The notes below the pieces were generated by a model. That model did no database searches. It was not told the DNA's origin and saw only the letters and a program-made list of their open reading frames with translations. Positions 21,980 through 31,665 of a stretch of 33,876 nt of DNA are shown piece by piece (the first letter of the stretch is position 1; every line of letters begins with the position of its first letter). A program made the position numbers and the translations under genes. Origin of the DNA: JAJFUG01 sp964473155 (GTDB taxonomy: Bacteria > Gemmatimonadota > Glassbacteria > GWA2-58-10); the NCBI GenBank assembly GCA_964473155.1, contig CAYYNT010000050.1, positions 1-33,876 on the forward strand, written 5' to 3'.

Positions 21980-23437
21980 ATGACGATCCGATTTTCAGCC
22001 CGGAGAACCGCTCCGGTTACGGCCGCGGCTCTCATGCTCTGCCTCTGGACGGGCCTGATTCCGTCAACGGCCAACTGTCAGACCGCGGCGCGGGCGGGCG
22101 AAACCGCGGAAACCGCCGACCGCCTTAACCGCACGTTCCAGCGGATCGCCGAATCGGTGACCCCGACCGTGGTGAGCATCATTTCGAGCCATCATACCGG
22201 CGAACGCACGCTGTCCCGGCGGGGCGAAACCGAAAGCCTGGGCAGCGGCGTGATAGTCTCGCCCGAGGGCTACCTTCTGACCAACAACCACGTGATCGAG
22301 GGGGCCGAGAAAATAAGAGTGTTAGCGGCGGATGGGCGCACTTACGAGGCCGAGATCGTGGGAGCGGACTACACCACCGACCTGGCGGTGCTGCGTATGC
22401 TCAAGCTCGAGACAGGCGCGCGCCTGCCGGTGATCCGCTTCGGGGACAGCGATTCTTGCAGGATCGGGGCCTGGGTGTTGGCTATCGGCAACCCGATGGA
22501 GCTGGGCATCTCTGTGACAGCCGGGATAATCAGCGCCAAGAGCCGACGGATCGATATCCTGAGCGGCAACCCGCAGAACGTTCAGGGCAATGTCGACCAG
22601 TCGATCGAGAGCTTCATCCAGACCGATGCGGTGATCAATCCGGGTAACTCGGGCGGAGCGCTGGTCAACCTTAAAGGCGAGCTGATCGGGATCAACACGG
22701 CAATCGCCAGCAGCACGGGCGTTTACCAGGGCTACGGGTTCGCCATTCCGGTGAACCTGGCCCGCCGGGTGATGGAGGACCTGATCGAGATGGGCCGGGT
22801 GGTGCGTCCGGTGCTGGGCGTTCTGATCCAGACTGTGAACCCGGTCCAGGCCCGGGCGCTGGAGTTGCCCAGACCGCAGGGCGTGCTGATCGAGGATTTT
22901 TCGCCGCGCCAGGGTTCTCCGGCCGAGAGCGCGGGGCTTGCGCGCGGGGATGTGGTGCTTGCGGTGGACGGGCGCGAGGTTAACGCCAGCCACCAGCTCC
23001 AGGAGGCAATCGCCAAGCACCGTCAGGGTGAAACAGTGCGCGTGCGTGTGTTCCGCGAGGGACGGAACATGGAGTTCAGCGTCAAGCTGGGCGGCAAGGA
23101 GATATCTTCGGTAAAGCCGGATGCGGAAAAAGAGGAGCCGGAGTTGCCGCAAAACAGCAGCCTGGGCTTGCAGCTTCGCGGAATCACGGCGCGAGACATG
23201 CGCGAGCTGGGGCTTTCCGACCGCAAAGGGGTGCTGGTGGAGCAGGTTTCGGATGGCGGGGTGGCGTTGCGCTCCGGCCTGATCGCCGGGGATGTGATCC
23301 TTAAAGTCAACCGGAGGACTGTCAGCAACCCGGCCGAGGTGGAGAGCCTGCTCGATGGAATAAAACCTGGCGAGGCGTTGCTGCTCATGGTCCTGCGCGA
23401 TGGGACCACCCACTTCGTAGGCCTGGAGATGCCGTGA
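21980..23437 (+). CDS. degP: Periplasmic serine protease/chaperone of the Do (DegP/HtrA) family
   Basis: The 485-residue protein begins with a signal peptide (hydrophobic about 12-32). The trypsin-like domain has the triad His104 (LTNNHVIEG), Asp134 (DYTTDLAV) and Ser224 (INPGNSGGALVN). A first PDZ domain (about 275-370) contains GVLIEDFSPRQGSPAESAGLARGDVVLAVDG, and a second (about 395-485) contains GVLVEQVSDGGVALRSGLIAGDVILKVN. Proteins with two PDZ domains degrade or refold damaged envelope proteins. GAGG sits five bases before the ATG. It heads a plus-strand cluster with a sensor kinase, a sigma-54 activator and OmpH, which points to an envelope-stress regulon, and it has two candidate promoters upstream. 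Confidence 0.95.
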   Translation: MTIRFSARRTAPVTAAALMLCLWTGLIPSTANCQTAARAGETAETADRLNRTFQRIAESVTPTVVSIISSHHTGERTLSRRGETESLGSGVIVSPEGYLLTNNHVIEGAEKIRVLAADGRTYEAEIVGADYTTDLAVLRMLKLETGARLPVIRFGDSDSCRIGAWVLAIGNPMELGISVTAGIISAKSRRIDILSGNPQNVQGNVDQSIESFIQTDAVINPGNSGGALVNLKGELIGINTAIASSTGVYQGYGFAIPVNLARRVMEDLIEMGRVVRPVLGVLIQTVNPVQARALELPRPQGVLIEDFSPRQGSPAESAGLARGDVVLAVDGREVNASHQLQEAIAKHRQGETVRVRVFREGRNMEFSVKLGGKEISSVKPDAEKEEPELPQNSSLGLQLRGITARDMRELGLSDRKGVLVEQVSDGGVALRSGLIAGDVILKVNRRTVSNPAEVESLLDGIKPGEALLLMVLRDGTTHFVGLEMP

Positions 23438-23501
23438 TAGTTTCGGTTGATGATAGCTTATATCAAGGCTGCGCACCCATTCTTGCTTAAAAGGATGCAG
23501 G

Positions 23502-24065
23502 ATGGAAATGAAAAGAAAAAGAATCCGCCTGAATGAATACGACTATACAAGTCCAGGTGCTTATCTGGTAACGGTTTGTGCTTCCCGGAACAGTGTTGTT
23601 TTCAGTCACATTCTTGCTGATGGCGCATTAAAAATGAACTGCTTCGGGAAGGTTGTTATGGAGGAATGGAAGAGGGCGGCCCAATTGCGGGATAACGTGG
23701 AATTGGATGAATATGTTATAATGCCGGACCATCTGCATGGTATAGTTGTTTTAAAATGTAGGGGCACGGCGCGCCGTGCCCCTACGCCCGGACAATTCTC
23801 CCTTCCGGTTTCCTCATCGTTGCCGACCATAGTCCGCGCTTTTAAATCCGCAGTAACAAGGCGAATTCATCTTTTGCAGGATTGCTCCGGATTGACAATC
23901 TGGCAACGTGGTTACCATGAGCACATAATAAGGAAAAATGAAAATATTAATCAGGTGCGGGAATACATACGGAACAATCCCTTGCGATGGAGACTGAAGC
24001 AGGGGATGTCAGAAACAGCCATCCGGACAGCGTGTAACTGTCGAAAAACAATCGAAAACTGTTGA
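23502..24065 (+). CDS. REP-associated tyrosine transposase (RAYT, IS200/IS605-like Y1)
   Basis: The 187-residue protein shows the Y1-HUH layout: N-terminal RIRLNEYDYTSPGAYLVTVCA, the HUH motif in MPDHLHGIVVL (His77, His79), and the nucleophile in QVREYIRNNPLRW (Tyr155). Such single-copy chromosomal enzymes bind and cut REP palindromes. Residues 86-95 (CRGTARRAPT) are encoded by a perfect 28-bp palindrome (23758-23785) placed in the variable loop between the HUH motif and the LPTIVRAFKSAVTRR helix. The frame is intact, so the protein may be functional. No IS ends or flanking inverted repeats are visible. It separates degP from the sensor kinase by sitting in line with both, ending 18 bases before the kinase ATG. 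Confidence 0.92.
   Translation: MEMKRKRIRLNEYDYTSPGAYLVTVCASRNSVVFSHILADGALKMNCFGKVVMEEWKRAAQLRDNVELDEYVIMPDHLHGIVVLKCRGTARRAPTPGQFSLPVSSSLPTIVRAFKSAVTRRIHLLQDCSGLTIWQRGYHEHIIRKNENINQVREYIRNNPLRWRLKQGMSETAIRTACNCRKTIENC
23758..23785. repeat. Perfect 28-bp palindrome inside the RAYT reading frame
   Basis: The half-arm GTAGGGGCACGGCG is followed directly by its exact reverse complement. The core is GGCGCGCC. GTAG is the tetranucleotide that marks the foot of REP hairpins recognised by RAYT enzymes. Being inside a gene, it is translated as RGTARRAPT. Confidence 0.9.
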
Positions 24066-24083
24066 ACGGATTGTAAGGTTAAA

Positions 24084-25619
24084 ATGACCGCTCGAAAAAT
24101 AAAATTCGGGGTGCGCGCGCGGCTGGTGCTGCTGATCACGGTGCTGCTGGCAGGCGTAAGCGCCACCCAGTACTACCTGAACTGGCGGCAGCAGCGAGAG
24201 GTGCTTGCCCGGCTGGTGCAGCTTAACCACGAAATCAACCAGACTGTCCGCGACATCGACCGTCAGATCCAGGAGCGCGCGCGCAGCCTGAACCAGCCGC
24301 AGACCGTACAGGGTATGCGCGCGGACGCGGGGCCAGGACGGCCTTCTGTCGAGCAGGAACTCGAAAGCTTCATCCGCTTCGTGGACGGCAATATCGGCCG
24401 GATGCTCACCGGCCGTGACATGGAGCGGGCCATGCTGGAACACGTCTCCCGTCTGCGCCGCCTGGCCGAAACGGTCCGGCCGCCGGATGGCGAGTCCTTT
24501 TTCATGGTCACCCTCTCGGTGCTCGATGAGATGCGGCGCAAAAGCCCGCTCTGGCGCTATGAAATCAGTTCCAGCCCGGCATCCGCGGCCCCGGACAACA
24601 TACTGCAGGTCAGCATCCCGGTAATCGAGCAGGGGCAGGTCCGGTTCGTGCACATGCAGTACGAGGTTTCGGATTTTCTGGACCGGTTCCGCCGTTTCCA
24701 GATGACCAGCCTGCTGGTGACCCTGGCCGTGCTGGGGCTGGGCCTGAGCATTGCGGTCGTGTTTTCCGGCCATTTCACCCGCCCCATCCGCCGCCTTTCC
24801 GAGGGCTTCAACCGCGTGGAGCAGGGCGACCTGGACTGCCGGGTCGCCGTCTCGCGTCAGGATGAGATCGGCCAGCTTGTTGACGGGTTCAACCACATGG
24901 TCGACCGTCTGAAGCAGAACAAGGACCTGGAAAAAAGCCTGCACCGTCAGGAACGGCTCAGCTCGCTGGGCGAACTGGCCGCCGGGATAGCACACGAGAT
25001 CAAGAACCCGCTCAACGCCATCCGCCTGACCCTTCAGCACATGGGTGACAAGCTCAAGCTGGAGTCCCCCGGCGACCGCGAGCTCTGGGAACGTTACAGC
25101 CCCAACATCCAGCGCGAGGTGACCCGCCTGACCAAGATCGTGGACACGTTCCTAAATTTCTCGCGCATGAGCGAGCTAGAACGCGCCCCGGTGGACCTGA
25201 ACGCCCTGGTGGAGGAGGTTCTGACCCTGATGTCGCGGGATGCAGCCGGTCACGGAGTGCGGGTGGAAACCGATTTTTCGGCCGGCAGCCTGGTCAAGAG
25301 CGTGGATGCGGAAAAAATGAAGACAGTGCTGCTCAACCTGATAATTAACGCAATCCAGGCCATGCCCTCGGGCGGGCGGCTGACAGTGCGCACGGCGGGC
25401 GGTCCCGGCGCTCCGGCGCGTATCACAGTGGCCGACACAGGCTGCGGGATAGCCCCGCAGGACCTCGAACGAATTTTCGACCTTTTCTATTCGTCCAAGG
25501 AAAACGGTTCCGGCCTGGGCCTGCCCATTGTGAACAACATTGTGCGGGACCACGGCGGCGAGATAACTGTCAAAAGCAGCCTTGGCACGGGCAGCGAATT
25601 CATGGTGACCATACCCTGA
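24084..25619 (+). CDS. Membrane sensor histidine kinase
   Basis: The 511-residue kinase has membrane segments at about 12-33 and 207-228, enclosing a sensor domain of about 170 residues that should face the periplasm. A HAMP linker (about 229-281) follows, then the dimerisation/phosphoacceptor domain with HEIKNPLNAIRLTL (His304) and the ATPase domain with NLIINAIQAMPSGG (N box), DTGCGI (G1) and GSGLGLPIV (G2). It most likely phosphorylates the response regulator whose gene starts 15 bases after its stop. The pairing with a sigma-54 activator, next to degP and ompH, is reminiscent of ZraS-like envelope sensors. The signal is unknown. Its upstream sequence is the end of the RAYT gene, so the two may be co-transcribed. 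Confidence 0.93.
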   Translation: MTARKIKFGVRARLVLLITVLLAGVSATQYYLNWRQQREVLARLVQLNHEINQTVRDIDRQIQERARSLNQPQTVQGMRADAGPGRPSVEQELESFIRFVDGNIGRMLTGRDMERAMLEHVSRLRRLAETVRPPDGESFFMVTLSVLDEMRRKSPLWRYEISSSPASAAPDNILQVSIPVIEQGQVRFVHMQYEVSDFLDRFRRFQMTSLLVTLAVLGLGLSIAVVFSGHFTRPIRRLSEGFNRVEQGDLDCRVAVSRQDEIGQLVDGFNHMVDRLKQNKDLEKSLHRQERLSSLGELAAGIAHEIKNPLNAIRLTLQHMGDKLKLESPGDRELWERYSPNIQREVTRLTKIVDTFLNFSRMSELERAPVDLNALVEEVLTLMSRDAAGHGVRVETDFSAGSLVKSVDAEKMKTVLLNLIINAIQAMPSGGRLTVRTAGGPGAPARITVADTGCGIAPQDLERIFDLFYSSKENGSGLGLPIVNNIVRDHGGEITVKSSLGTGSEFMVTIP

Positions 25620-25634
25620 GGCGAGGCGGTGAAT

Positions 25635-27113
<1,479 letters not shown>

Positions 27114-27198
27114 ACTGTGACCCGGTTCTATGTAATTTTGCACGTTGAAAATTGCGCCTTACCCCGATTCCGGTCATTCTCATTCAGGAGGTATAGTT

Positions 27199-27774
27199 TT
27201 GCGCGCTTTCATTCTGGCCCTTGCGGCGGTCCTGTCTTTTACCTCTATATCTTCCGCTCAGACAGTCAAAATCGGGTATGTTAAAGTGGATTTACTGCTG
27301 AGCAGGTTTCCCGATTTTACGAACGCCCAGGCGGCCTTGAAAAAAGAGGCCGAAGCCTGGCAGTCGGAAATGGAAAACTACCAGAAACAGCTTTCGGCCC
27401 TGCAGGAGAATTACCGTCAGAAATCCACGCTTGTCAGCCCGGAGAAGCAGCGTGAAATGCAGACCGAAATAATGAAAAAGACCCAGGAAGCCCAGAATTT
27501 CCAGCAGAGCATCATAGGGCCGGAGGGCAAGGCGGAGAAGCGCAAGAACGAGATGATGGCGCCGATCAACGAGAAGGTCAACAAGGCGATCAATCTTGTG
27601 GGCGAGCGTGACAAGTACACCGTCATCCTGAGCGATGAGACCCTTCTGTATGCCAACAGCACCACGGATGTGACCGAGGAAGTGCTCAAGGTGCTGAGCG
27701 CCGGGCTTCCCGCAACTCCGGCCGCGAAACCCGCCGCCAGACCCGGCGCCGGACCTGTGGCGCCGCGAAAATAA
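27199..27774 (+). CDS. OmpH/Skp-family periplasmic chaperone
   Basis: The protein has 191 residues. It starts with TTG at 27199, seven bases after AGGAGG, which gives a clean signal peptide (hydrophobic 3-19, cleavage near SSAQT). The mature part begins KIGYVKVDLLLSRFPDF, typical of OmpH/Skp, followed by a long Glu/Lys/Gln-rich coiled coil (about 40-115, the tentacles) and the closing VNKAINLVGERDKYTVILSDETLLYAN segment. The tail is Pro/Ala-rich. Skp holds unfolded outer-membrane proteins in the periplasm, so it fits functionally with DegP in the same cluster. A perfect terminator follows at 27811. An upstream in-frame TTG at 27145 lacks a ribosome site. Confidence 0.9.
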   Translation: MRAFILALAAVLSFTSISSAQTVKIGYVKVDLLLSRFPDFTNAQAALKKEAEAWQSEMENYQKQLSALQENYRQKSTLVSPEKQREMQTEIMKKTQEAQNFQQSIIGPEGKAEKRKNEMMAPINEKVNKAINLVGERDKYTVILSDETLLYANSTTDVTEEVLKVLSAGLPATPAAKPAARPGAGPVAPRK

Positions 27775-27810
27775 ACAGATCAAGCAGACTGCAATAAGCA
27801 CTCAGACAGA

Positions 27811-27840
27811 CCGGGCTGCGTACAGCCCGGTTTTGCTTTT
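27811..27840 (+). terminator. Rho-independent terminator after ompH
   Basis: CCGGGCTG and CAGCCCGG pair perfectly around CGTA, followed by TTTTGCTTTT. It closes the degP-to-ompH cluster. Confidence 0.93.
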
Positions 27841-27841
27841 C

Positions 27842-27870
27842 TTGCCTCCCGTCTGATGAAAAGCTATTAT
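27842..27870 (+). promoter_or_regulatory. Candidate promoter of the Tat-exported oxidoreductase
   Basis: TTGCCT (27842-27847), a 17-base spacer and TATTAT (27865-27870) lie right after the ompH terminator and about 95 bases before the ATG at 27965. Confidence 0.5.
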
Positions 27871-27964
27871 TCCCTTGCCGCCGATCAGCTCCCCCCGGCG
27901 GACGAACCAGCGCAAAAAGGCATCTCTCATAACTCGATTTTCATATCTTCACAGGAGAAAGATC

Positions 27965-29323
27965 ATGTCCGGACAGCCGAAAAACATGGACCGCCGCTCT
28001 TTCCTGGCCGCCACGGCCAACGCCGCGATAATCGCCCCCCTGGCCCTGGGACGCGGGCCGTTCAAGTTCCCGGTGGAGGCGAAAAAGAAAAGGTACTGCC
28101 TGGTGGGCACGGGCAGCCGCGGCAGCTCGATGTGGGGCCGCCGCCTTGTGGAGGTCTACCCCGACATGGTCGAGTTTGTCGGCCTCTGCGACCGCAACCC
28201 CGGCCGCGCGGCCTACGCCAAAAAGTTCATGGGCGTGAACTGCCCGGTCTACTCTGACCTGGAATTCGACAGGATGATCACCGAGACGAAGCCGGACGTG
28301 GTGATTGTCACCACCACCGACTGCTTCCACGCCAAATATATCTGCCGCGCGATGGAGCTGGGCTGCGACGTGATCACCGAGAAACCGATGGCCACGGACG
28401 AGGCCATGACCCAGCAGATTATCGACACGGAGCTGCGCACCGGGCGGAAACTGCGGGTCACGTTCAACTACCGCTACAACCCTGAAGCCGAAAAGATTTA
28501 CGAAATATTGCGCACCGGCGAGCTGGGCCAGGTCACCTCGGTGGATTACAACTACTACCTGGACACCAGTCACGGGGCCAGCTATTTCCGCCGCTGGCAC
28601 GGGTTCAAGCAGTTCAACGGCTCGCTGTGGGTGCACAAGGCCTCGCACCATTTCGATCTTCTCAACTGGTGGCTGGGGGCCGAGCCGCGACAGGTCAGCG
28701 CATTCGGCGAGTTGCGCCGCTACGGCCAGAACGGTGCGTTCCGCGGACAGAAATGCCGCGGCTGCATGTACAAGGACAAATGTGAGTTCTTCTACGACAT
28801 CACCCAGGATGAGCAGTCCATGCGCCTGTACGTGGACAACGAGAAGTTTGACGGTTACTCGACGGATGCCTGCCTGTACCGCGAGGAGATCAACATCTGG
28901 GACACGATGACCGCCAACATCCGCTACCACAACGGCGTTATACTCACCTATTCGCTCAACTGCTTCATGCCCTACGAGGGCTACCGGGCCGCGTTCAACT
29001 GCACGAAGGGCCGCTTGGATGTCCAGGTGTTCCACGCCCAGCCTTGGGAGCAGAAAGCCCTGGCCGAGTTCCGGGTCACCCCGCTGTTCTCCAAGAGCCG
29101 CACTTTCGACCTGAGCGAGAGCCAGGAGCACACCGCGGGCAACGCCGGGCACTGGGGCGCGGACCTGAAGATGCAGGACATGATTTTCCGCGGCACGCCC
29201 GATCCGCTGGAACAGACCGCTGGCAGCCGCGCCGGGGCGCTCAGCAGCCTGACCGGGATCATGGCCCGCCGCTCTATCGAGTGGAAACGGCCGGTGGAGC
29301 TTTCCGAGCTGGTGAAAATCTGA
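27965..29323 (+). CDS. Tat-exported Gfo/Idh/MocA-family oxidoreductase with Cys cluster
   Basis: The protein has 452 residues from the ATG that follows AGGAGAAAG. The twin-arginine signal is MDRRSFLAATANAAIIAP (about 8-25). The Rossmann motif CLVGTGSRGSS (about 45-55) and EKPMAT (139-144) mark the family. The substrate domain has HKASHHFDLLNWW (about 224-236). An insertion carries CRGCMYKDKC (Cys264, 267, 273) plus Cys303, a plausible metal site. The family handles NAD(P)-linked sugar chemistry; export and the Cys cluster point to a periplasmic enzyme with bound cofactor. An upstream frame extension to 27875 has a non-conserved basic sequence and was not used. The gene has its own candidate promoter. 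Confidence 0.88.
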   Translation: MSGQPKNMDRRSFLAATANAAIIAPLALGRGPFKFPVEAKKKRYCLVGTGSRGSSMWGRRLVEVYPDMVEFVGLCDRNPGRAAYAKKFMGVNCPVYSDLEFDRMITETKPDVVIVTTTDCFHAKYICRAMELGCDVITEKPMATDEAMTQQIIDTELRTGRKLRVTFNYRYNPEAEKIYEILRTGELGQVTSVDYNYYLDTSHGASYFRRWHGFKQFNGSLWVHKASHHFDLLNWWLGAEPRQVSAFGELRRYGQNGAFRGQKCRGCMYKDKCEFFYDITQDEQSMRLYVDNEKFDGYSTDACLYREEINIWDTMTANIRYHNGVILTYSLNCFMPYEGYRAAFNCTKGRLDVQVFHAQPWEQKALAEFRVTPLFSKSRTFDLSESQEHTAGNAGHWGADLKMQDMIFRGTPDPLEQTAGSRAGALSSLTGIMARRSIEWKRPVELSELVKI

Positions 29324-29423
29324 CCGGTTGAATTCCGCCTGACGATGCAGGTCAGTCTGTTGTGGCGGCATTTAATACACTGATATTTAAACAGTTGTGC
29401 AGGGTCCTCAGACGTCTTGAAAC

Positions 29424-29451
29424 GTAGGGTCACGGTGCACCGTGACCCTAC
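29424..29451. repeat. Perfect 28-bp palindrome, GGTGCACC-core variant
   Basis: GTAGGGTCACGGTG is followed by its exact reverse complement, and the flanking C/G extends the symmetry to 30 bp. Relative to the copy at 23758, each half has two changes, and each is mirrored in the other half. Confidence 0.9.
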
Positions 29452-29515
29452 GGAACTTCTTTTAATGTAGATGTTTAGAGGTGTGTTGATTTATTGGATT
29501 AAATCCCCCTCGGTC

Positions 29516-29544
29516 CCCCCTTGGAAAGGGGGAAGAACGGCCGC
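29516..29544. repeat. C-run/G-run hairpin repeat with GAACGGCCGC tail
   Basis: CCCCCTT and AAGGGGG pair around GGA, and the tail GAACGGCCGC (29535-29544) matches that at 18435-18444. It is preceded by GGATTAAATCCCCCTC, a sequence also seen as a partial copy near 17940. Confidence 0.65.
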
Positions 29545-29589
29545 CACTTCCGGCTATCTGCAAATGCCTGTCATTGGAGGTTTTGCAGT

Positions 29590-29606
29590 CCCCCTTAAAA
29601 AGGGGA
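29590..29606. repeat. C-run/G-run hairpin repeat, tail diverged
   Basis: CCCCCTT is followed by AAAAAGGGGA. It pairs like the hairpin 75 bases upstream but is followed by AACAGGCGG rather than GAACGGCCGC, so it is probably a diverged copy. Confidence 0.5.
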
Positions 29607-29715
29607 AACAGGCGGTTGTTTTTTTAATCATTTTTCAACACGCTTCTAAAAATCCCCGTTTTTGCTCTTTGAGAATTGTCGCAATCTCTAACTATTTGAA
29701 AAGAAAAGCAATTAC

Positions 29716-29743
29716 GCAGGGGCACGGCGCGCCGTGCCCCTGC
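29716..29743. repeat. Perfect 28-bp palindrome, GCAG-end variant
   Basis: GCAGGGGCACGGCG is followed by its exact reverse complement. Compared with the copy in the RAYT gene, the second base changed from T to C and its partner from A to G, which preserves the pairing. Confidence 0.9.
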
Positions 29744-29901
29744 ATTTTATACTCTTGGGATAGCCCCTTCGTTTGATTTCGAGGCATCCACCCCGCGGCA
29801 GAGCCGCGAAGAATTCTTTTCGATTAAAGAGATATGATTCTCAAAAACGCACAGCAAATTCAATTCAAACCGCAGACCTTTCTCCTGCAAGGCTATATAT
29901 C

Positions 29902-31194
29902 TCAGCCTTTCTCCGGCCCGGTGATCGCCCAGTAGTATTTCTGCAGCTCGCGGGCTTCGTACTCCATGAACCCCACGCTCTCGGTGTAATTGGCGATACT
30001 GGCGTGCATGGTCTCGGCGAAATCGGCCACGCGCGGGTTCGAGCGCTCCAGCTTCTCCACTTTGATGAACTGTTCGATCAGAGACTCGGCCTTGCGCTCA
30101 TCCACCGCCTGGTACATGCGGGTGAAATCGCGCACCGGGAATATTTCCCTGATCAGGGCGTGGCCGGAGGGTTTTTTCACCTGGTCGAAAACGCTCTTGT
30201 CATAGACTCCGGGGTCGGAGAAACGGCCCTCCGGGGTGTCGATGAAGCATTCGGCCACGCCCCGGGCGTCCAGGCTCTGCGAGACACAGGCCAGAAGCTG
30301 GCTCGCGATTTCCCGGCTCTCCGCTGTAAACGGGCCAACGGAATAGCGTATCCGTCCCGGCCGGGCGAACACGAAGCCCTCGACCTCGCCGTTGTCGTTA
30401 CGCCACTGATAGACCTCGCCCTGGCTGTCGCGGTGCAGCCCGCGGATCACGTTCTCGCGCTCTATGAAACGGGCCGTGTCGTACTTTATGAGCGCGGGCA
30501 GGTCTTTCTCCTCCACGCGCGAGATACGGGCGCGGTCCCAGGCCGCCCCGCGGAACTCGGACGGGCGGTACCAGCAGCGCCAGATACGGTAGCTGTCCAC
30601 GTAGCCCACCGCGCCGTAAACGGTGTTGCCCATCGGCGTGGCGTCCAGCCCGTTGATTATCTTTCCCTCGTTGATCGCGTAGCGCACGCAGTGCTGCATC
30701 ATGGCGTTGGCCACGCCCTGGCGGCGCACCTCCGGATGCACCAGGATCATGCCGATCCAGGTATGCCGCCTGCCCAGCGGCGCCACGGAGGATGTGCCCA
30801 CCGGGATGTCCCAGTCCTTCGAGCGGAACGAGGCGACAAAGTTGCCTTTCGGATCAAAGTTCACTATACGGTTCAGGTCGGTCTCCACCTGGTTCCAGCC
30901 CACGCGCATGGTCAGCAGCATCATGCTGTCCAGGTTGCCGCCGATCTCCTCCAGGCGGAAGAAATCCTGGTTTACGGCCTTGCCCTCGGGCAGGGTCACT
31001 TTCAGGCTTTCCGGGACGCGCACAGTCCACTGGCGGCCGCTGCGGAAAATCATCTCCACCTGGCGCTCGGCGGCGAACCGGTCGGCGCGGGGATTATCGA
31101 TGCGGAAACAGCCGTACAGACGGTCGGTGTAGGAATCCTTGCCCAGCTCGATCAGCTCGGTCTCACGCGGGTCGTTCTTCTGAATCAGTTTCAA
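29902..31194 (-). CDS. Two-domain GNAT-family N-acetyltransferase
   Basis: The 430-residue protein has an acyl-CoA-binding GNAT core in its middle (about 75-215), with the motif A stretch IGMILVHPEVRRQGVANAMM carrying the R-x-x-G-x-A pyrophosphate loop. The C-terminal part (about 225-345), with PALIKYDTARFIERENVIRGL, resembles the second, degenerate GNAT-like half known as Acetyltransf_18. It probably acetylates an amine, but the acceptor is unknown. The start is TTG at 31194, eight bases behind AAGGAG. It stands downstream of the toxin-antitoxin pair on the same strand, separated by a truncated palindrome and an 18-bp dyad. Confidence 0.8.
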   Translation of the reverse strand: MKLIQKNDPRETELIELGKDSYTDRLYGCFRIDNPRADRFAAERQVEMIFRSGRQWTVRVPESLKVTLPEGKAVNQDFFRLEEIGGNLDSMMLLTMRVGWNQVETDLNRIVNFDPKGNFVASFRSKDWDIPVGTSSVAPLGRRHTWIGMILVHPEVRRQGVANAMMQHCVRYAINEGKIINGLDATPMGNTVYGAVGYVDSYRIWRCWYRPSEFRGAAWDRARISRVEEKDLPALIKYDTARFIERENVIRGLHRDSQGEVYQWRNDNGEVEGFVFARPGRIRYSVGPFTAESREIASQLLACVSQSLDARGVAECFIDTPEGRFSDPGVYDKSVFDQVKKPSGHALIREIFPVRDFTRMYQAVDERKAESLIEQFIKVEKLERSNPRVADFAETMHASIANYTESVGFMEYEARELQKYYWAITGPEKG

Positions 31195-31231
31195 TTGCCT
31201 TGCTCCTTATACAGTTGCGATGATTACGGAA

Positions 31232-31249
31232 AAGTCATCCAGATGACTT
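31232..31249. promoter_or_regulatory. 18-bp dyad, candidate operator upstream of the acetyltransferase
   Basis: AAGTCATC and GATGACTT are exact reverse complements separated by only CA, 38 bases upstream of the TTG start. The two-base gap cannot form a stable hairpin loop, so a dimeric regulator site is more likely than a terminator. Confidence 0.35.
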
Positions 31250-31261
31250 CGGAACGAAAAT

Positions 31262-31284
31262 GCAGGGGCACGGCGCGCCGTGCA
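31262..31284. repeat. Truncated palindromic repeat
   Basis: It has the full left half GCAGGGGCACGGCG and continues CGCCGTGC, then ATTGG, so the last six bases of the right half are missing. It lies 30 bases past the hepT stop. Confidence 0.75.
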
Positions 31285-31314
31285 TTGGAGATCAATTATT
31301 TAAAGGATTATGAA

Positions 31315-31665
31315 TCAATCTTGTTCCGGTGTTAAAATCTGTTCGATTTCTTTTTTCAACCTCGGAAGATTGGATTCCAGAACACCCCAGACAACCTCGG
31401 GAGAGATATCGGCATAGCCGTGTATCAACCTGTTGCGGAAGGCGATTATCCTTTTGCTGTCGCTTATGAAAGAGGCCAGGTCTGAGTGTACGGTAAGCAT
31501 CTGTCTGAGAGCTTCACCAATTATTTCAAACTGACGCTCAACCGCTGAACGCAGGTAGGGATCTGTTTTATATTCCCGCAAGGTTCTGCCCTCGGTGAAT
31601 CGTTGCAGGAGCTCGCAGGCCTCCCGTATATCGAAAAGATATTTCCGCACCTCAAGCGGCAGCAT
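31315..31665 (-). CDS. hepT: HepT-type HEPN toxin of a MNT/HEPN pair
   Basis: The 116-residue all-helical protein has the HEPN RNase motif R-x4-H-x-Y as RNRLIHGY (Arg77, His82, Tyr84). In characterised pairs, the cognate nucleotidyltransferase modifies this tyrosine with AMP to silence the RNase. The N-terminus LPLEVRKYLFDIREACELL and the ERQFEIIGEALRQM helix are typical DUF86 features. Its start overlaps the antitoxin gene by 14 bases, the usual antitoxin-first order, so the two are co-translated. Confidence 0.9.
   Translation of the reverse strand: MLPLEVRKYLFDIREACELLQRFTEGRTLREYKTDPYLRSAVERQFEIIGEALRQMLTVHSDLASFISDSKRIIAFRNRLIHGYADISPEVVWGVLESNLPRLKKEIEQILTPEQD

Larger units (their letters stand above)
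29324..29901. other. Repeat-rich intergenic region
   Basis: About 578 bases lie between convergent genes. It contains two intact 28-bp palindromes (29424, 29716) and two C-run/G-run hairpins (29516, 29590). I see no gene: the open frames here lack ribosome sites and run through the repeats. No textbook terminator for either flanking gene is visible apart from these palindromes, which could serve as one. Confidence 0.7.

Noticed and set aside
23438..24083. Complete insertion sequence around the RAYT gene
   Set aside because: No terminal hairpins, direct repeats or target-site signs are visible at either edge; the gene looks like a resident single-copy RAYT.
27124..27141. TTGCA before ompH considered as a sigma-54 promoter
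   Set aside because: The nearest GG is 14 bases, not 10, from the GC, so the invariant spacing fails.
29471..29776. Open frame in the repeat region after the oxidoreductase
   Set aside because: It runs through two hairpin repeats and a palindrome and has no ribosome site or domain.
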